A stretch of DNA of 6,677 bases from DASVFB01 sp045806505 (GTDB lineage: Bacteria > Actinomycetota > Thermoleophilia > Gaiellales > Gaiellaceae). The notes beneath the pieces were generated by a model. The model did no database searches. It was not told the origin of the DNA and was given only the letters and a program-made list of their open reading frames with translations. The first letter of the stretch is position 1, and each line of letters starts with the position of its first letter. The stretch is from contig JBJMJE010000347.1 of the NCBI GenBank assembly GCA_045806505.1, forward strand, positions 1 through 6,677, written 5' to 3'. Shown in pieces: positions 5,593-6,677 of the stretch. A program made the translations under genes and the position numbers.

Positions 5593-6677
5593 GTGGCGCG
5601 TAAGCTGCCGACGCTTCAGCGGAGGCTCGGGACGTATGACCTCTTCGGAGTCGCCTACGGCGAGATCGCGAGCTCGATCTACTTCGCGCTGGGGATCATC
5701 GCGGCGCGGGCGCTCGGGCTGACGCCGTACGTGCTGCTCGCGACCGGGCTGCTCTTCCTCGTCGTCGCGCTGTCGTATGCGGAGGGCACGACAGAGCTGC
5801 GGGAGACGGGCGGCGCCGCGACGTTCGTCCGCCGCGCCTTCAACGACCTCGCCGGCTTCGTCGCGGGCTGGGCGCTCTTCCTCGACTACCTGATCGTCAC
5901 CGCCCTCGCGGCGCTCTTCCTGCCGCATTACCTCGGGCACGCAATCGGCGTCACCGCGCTCGACTCGAGGCCGTGGGATACGATCGTCGCCGTCGGCGTC
6001 GTGATCGCGATCGGCGCGGCGCGGGTGACGCGGCGGACGCGGATGTACACGGCCGGCGCCGGCGTCGCGGCGTTCGACCTCGTGACGCAGCTCCTGCTCG
6101 TCGTGCTCGGGCTCGCACTGCTCTGGTCACCGGAGGCGCTGACGAAGGGCGTCTCGCTCGGCACGTCGCCCTCGTGGCGTCAGATCATCTTCGCCTTCCC
6201 GCTCGCGATGCTCGCCTACACCGGGCTCGAGACCGTTGCGAACTACGCGGAGGAGGTGCGCCGGCCCGGCGTCGACCTGCCGCGCAGCCTCTTCGGCGCG
6301 ATCGGGAGCGTCGTCGTCCTCTACGTGCTCGTCGCAATGGTCGGGCTCTCGGCCTTCCCGGCGCAGAACGGCACCACCGACCTCGGCGAGCGCTGGCTGA
6401 AGTCGCCGCTGATGGGGATCGTCGACGAGATCAACGACCAGCTGCCCGCGTGGGCGGCGCACGCGCTCCGCATCTACGTCGGCCTCTCCGCCGTCCTGAT
6501 CCTGCTGACGGCGATCACGACGTCGATCTCCGGGTTCTCGCGGCTCGCCTACTCGCTCGGCGAGCACGGGCAGCTGCCGCGCGCGTTCGGCCGCCTACAC
6601 CGGCGCACGCTCGTCTCACCGCACGCGATCGCCGCGGCGGCGCTGATCACATGCGGCATCGTGGGCGCGACGGCGTT
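5593..6677 (+). CDS. Second APC-family permease, 3'-truncated by the window
   Basis: An inner-membrane transporter paralogous to the APC-USP permease; 361 codons are present and the frame is open at the window end. By eye, about half of the first 105 aligned residues are identical, including ALGLTP, YAEGT, the TQLLLVVLG segment and the PHYL turn. The helix 1 motif is GEIASSIYF (23-31), with Glu for Asn and Ala for Gly compared with its neighbour, so substrate handling may differ. Loop regions diverge, for example around RVTRRTRMY. GTG at 5593 is the only usual start between the in-frame stop at 5485 and helix 1. It gives a short basic N-terminus, MARKLPTLQRR, much like that of the first permease. 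The ribosome site is weak (GAG, four bases away). Whether it too ends in a USP domain lies beyond the window. Confidence 0.9.
   Translation, partial: MARKLPTLQRRLGTYDLFGVAYGEIASSIYFALGIIAARALGLTPYVLLATGLLFLVVALSYAEGTTELRETGGAATFVRRAFNDLAGFVAGWALFLDYLIVTALAALFLPHYLGHAIGVTALDSRPWDTIVAVGVVIAIGAARVTRRTRMYTAGAGVAAFDLVTQLLLVVLGLALLWSPEALTKGVSLGTSPSWRQIIFAFPLAMLAYTGLETVANYAEEVRRPGVDLPRSLFGAIGSVVVLYVLVAMVGLSAFPAQNGTTDLGERWLKSPLMGIVDEINDQLPAWAAHALRIYVGLSAVLILLTAITTSISGFSRLAYSLGEHGQLPRAFGRLHRRTLVSPHAIAAAALITCGIVGATA

Overview
The window comes from a GC-rich bacterium whose codons nearly all end in G or C. The gene content (an actinobacterial-type methylthioadenosine/purine phosphorylase, a K+-independent-type H+-pyrophosphatase, and tandem APC permeases with a fused universal-stress domain) together with a leaderless-looking GTG gene suggests Actinobacteria. 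Thermoleophilia (Gaiellales/Solirubrobacterales) is my best guess, but that is inference from protein flavour, not a database result. No mobile elements, CRISPR arrays, tRNA or rRNA genes are visible; this looks like ordinary chromosomal core sequence with a few interesting details.

Layout. (1) 2-757 (+): 3' part of an S-methyl-5'-thioadenosine phosphorylase gene (mtnP), lacking only its first few codons. (2) 758-841: an 84-base gap with the hppA ribosome binding site. (3) 842-2878 (+): complete hppA, a membrane-bound proton-pumping pyrophosphatase with the Lys/Thr signature of the K+-independent class. (4) 2904-3260 (-): a 118-residue zinc-ribbon protein with a C-terminal membrane anchor, convergent with hppA, with an imperfect hairpin in the 25-base gap. 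(5) 3261-3391: a divergent promoter region with a minus-strand TTGGAA-17-TACGAT promoter, a nested palindrome, and a plus-strand TAGAGT element six bases before a GTG start. (6) 3392-5278 (+): an APC-family permease fused to a C-terminal universal stress protein domain. (7) 5275-5448 (+): a 57-residue two-helix membrane protein whose ATG overlaps the permease stop (ATGA). (8) 5449-5592: a 144-base gap with a strong hairpin and then three GCGAAGC/GCGAAAGC mini-hairpins. (9) 5593-6677 (+, runs off the end): a second APC permease, paralogous to the first.

How they fit together. The first permease and the small membrane protein are almost certainly translated from one message. The second permease is either the end of the same operon, beyond a possible attenuating terminator, or a separate unit with a structured leader. 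mtnP (purine and methionine salvage) and hppA (energy conservation from pyrophosphate) are housekeeping genes with no obvious tie to the permeases. I did not find a clearly novel multi-gene system. The best candidates for something undescribed are the mini-hairpin leader before the second permease, the small coupled membrane protein, and the divergent palindrome region.
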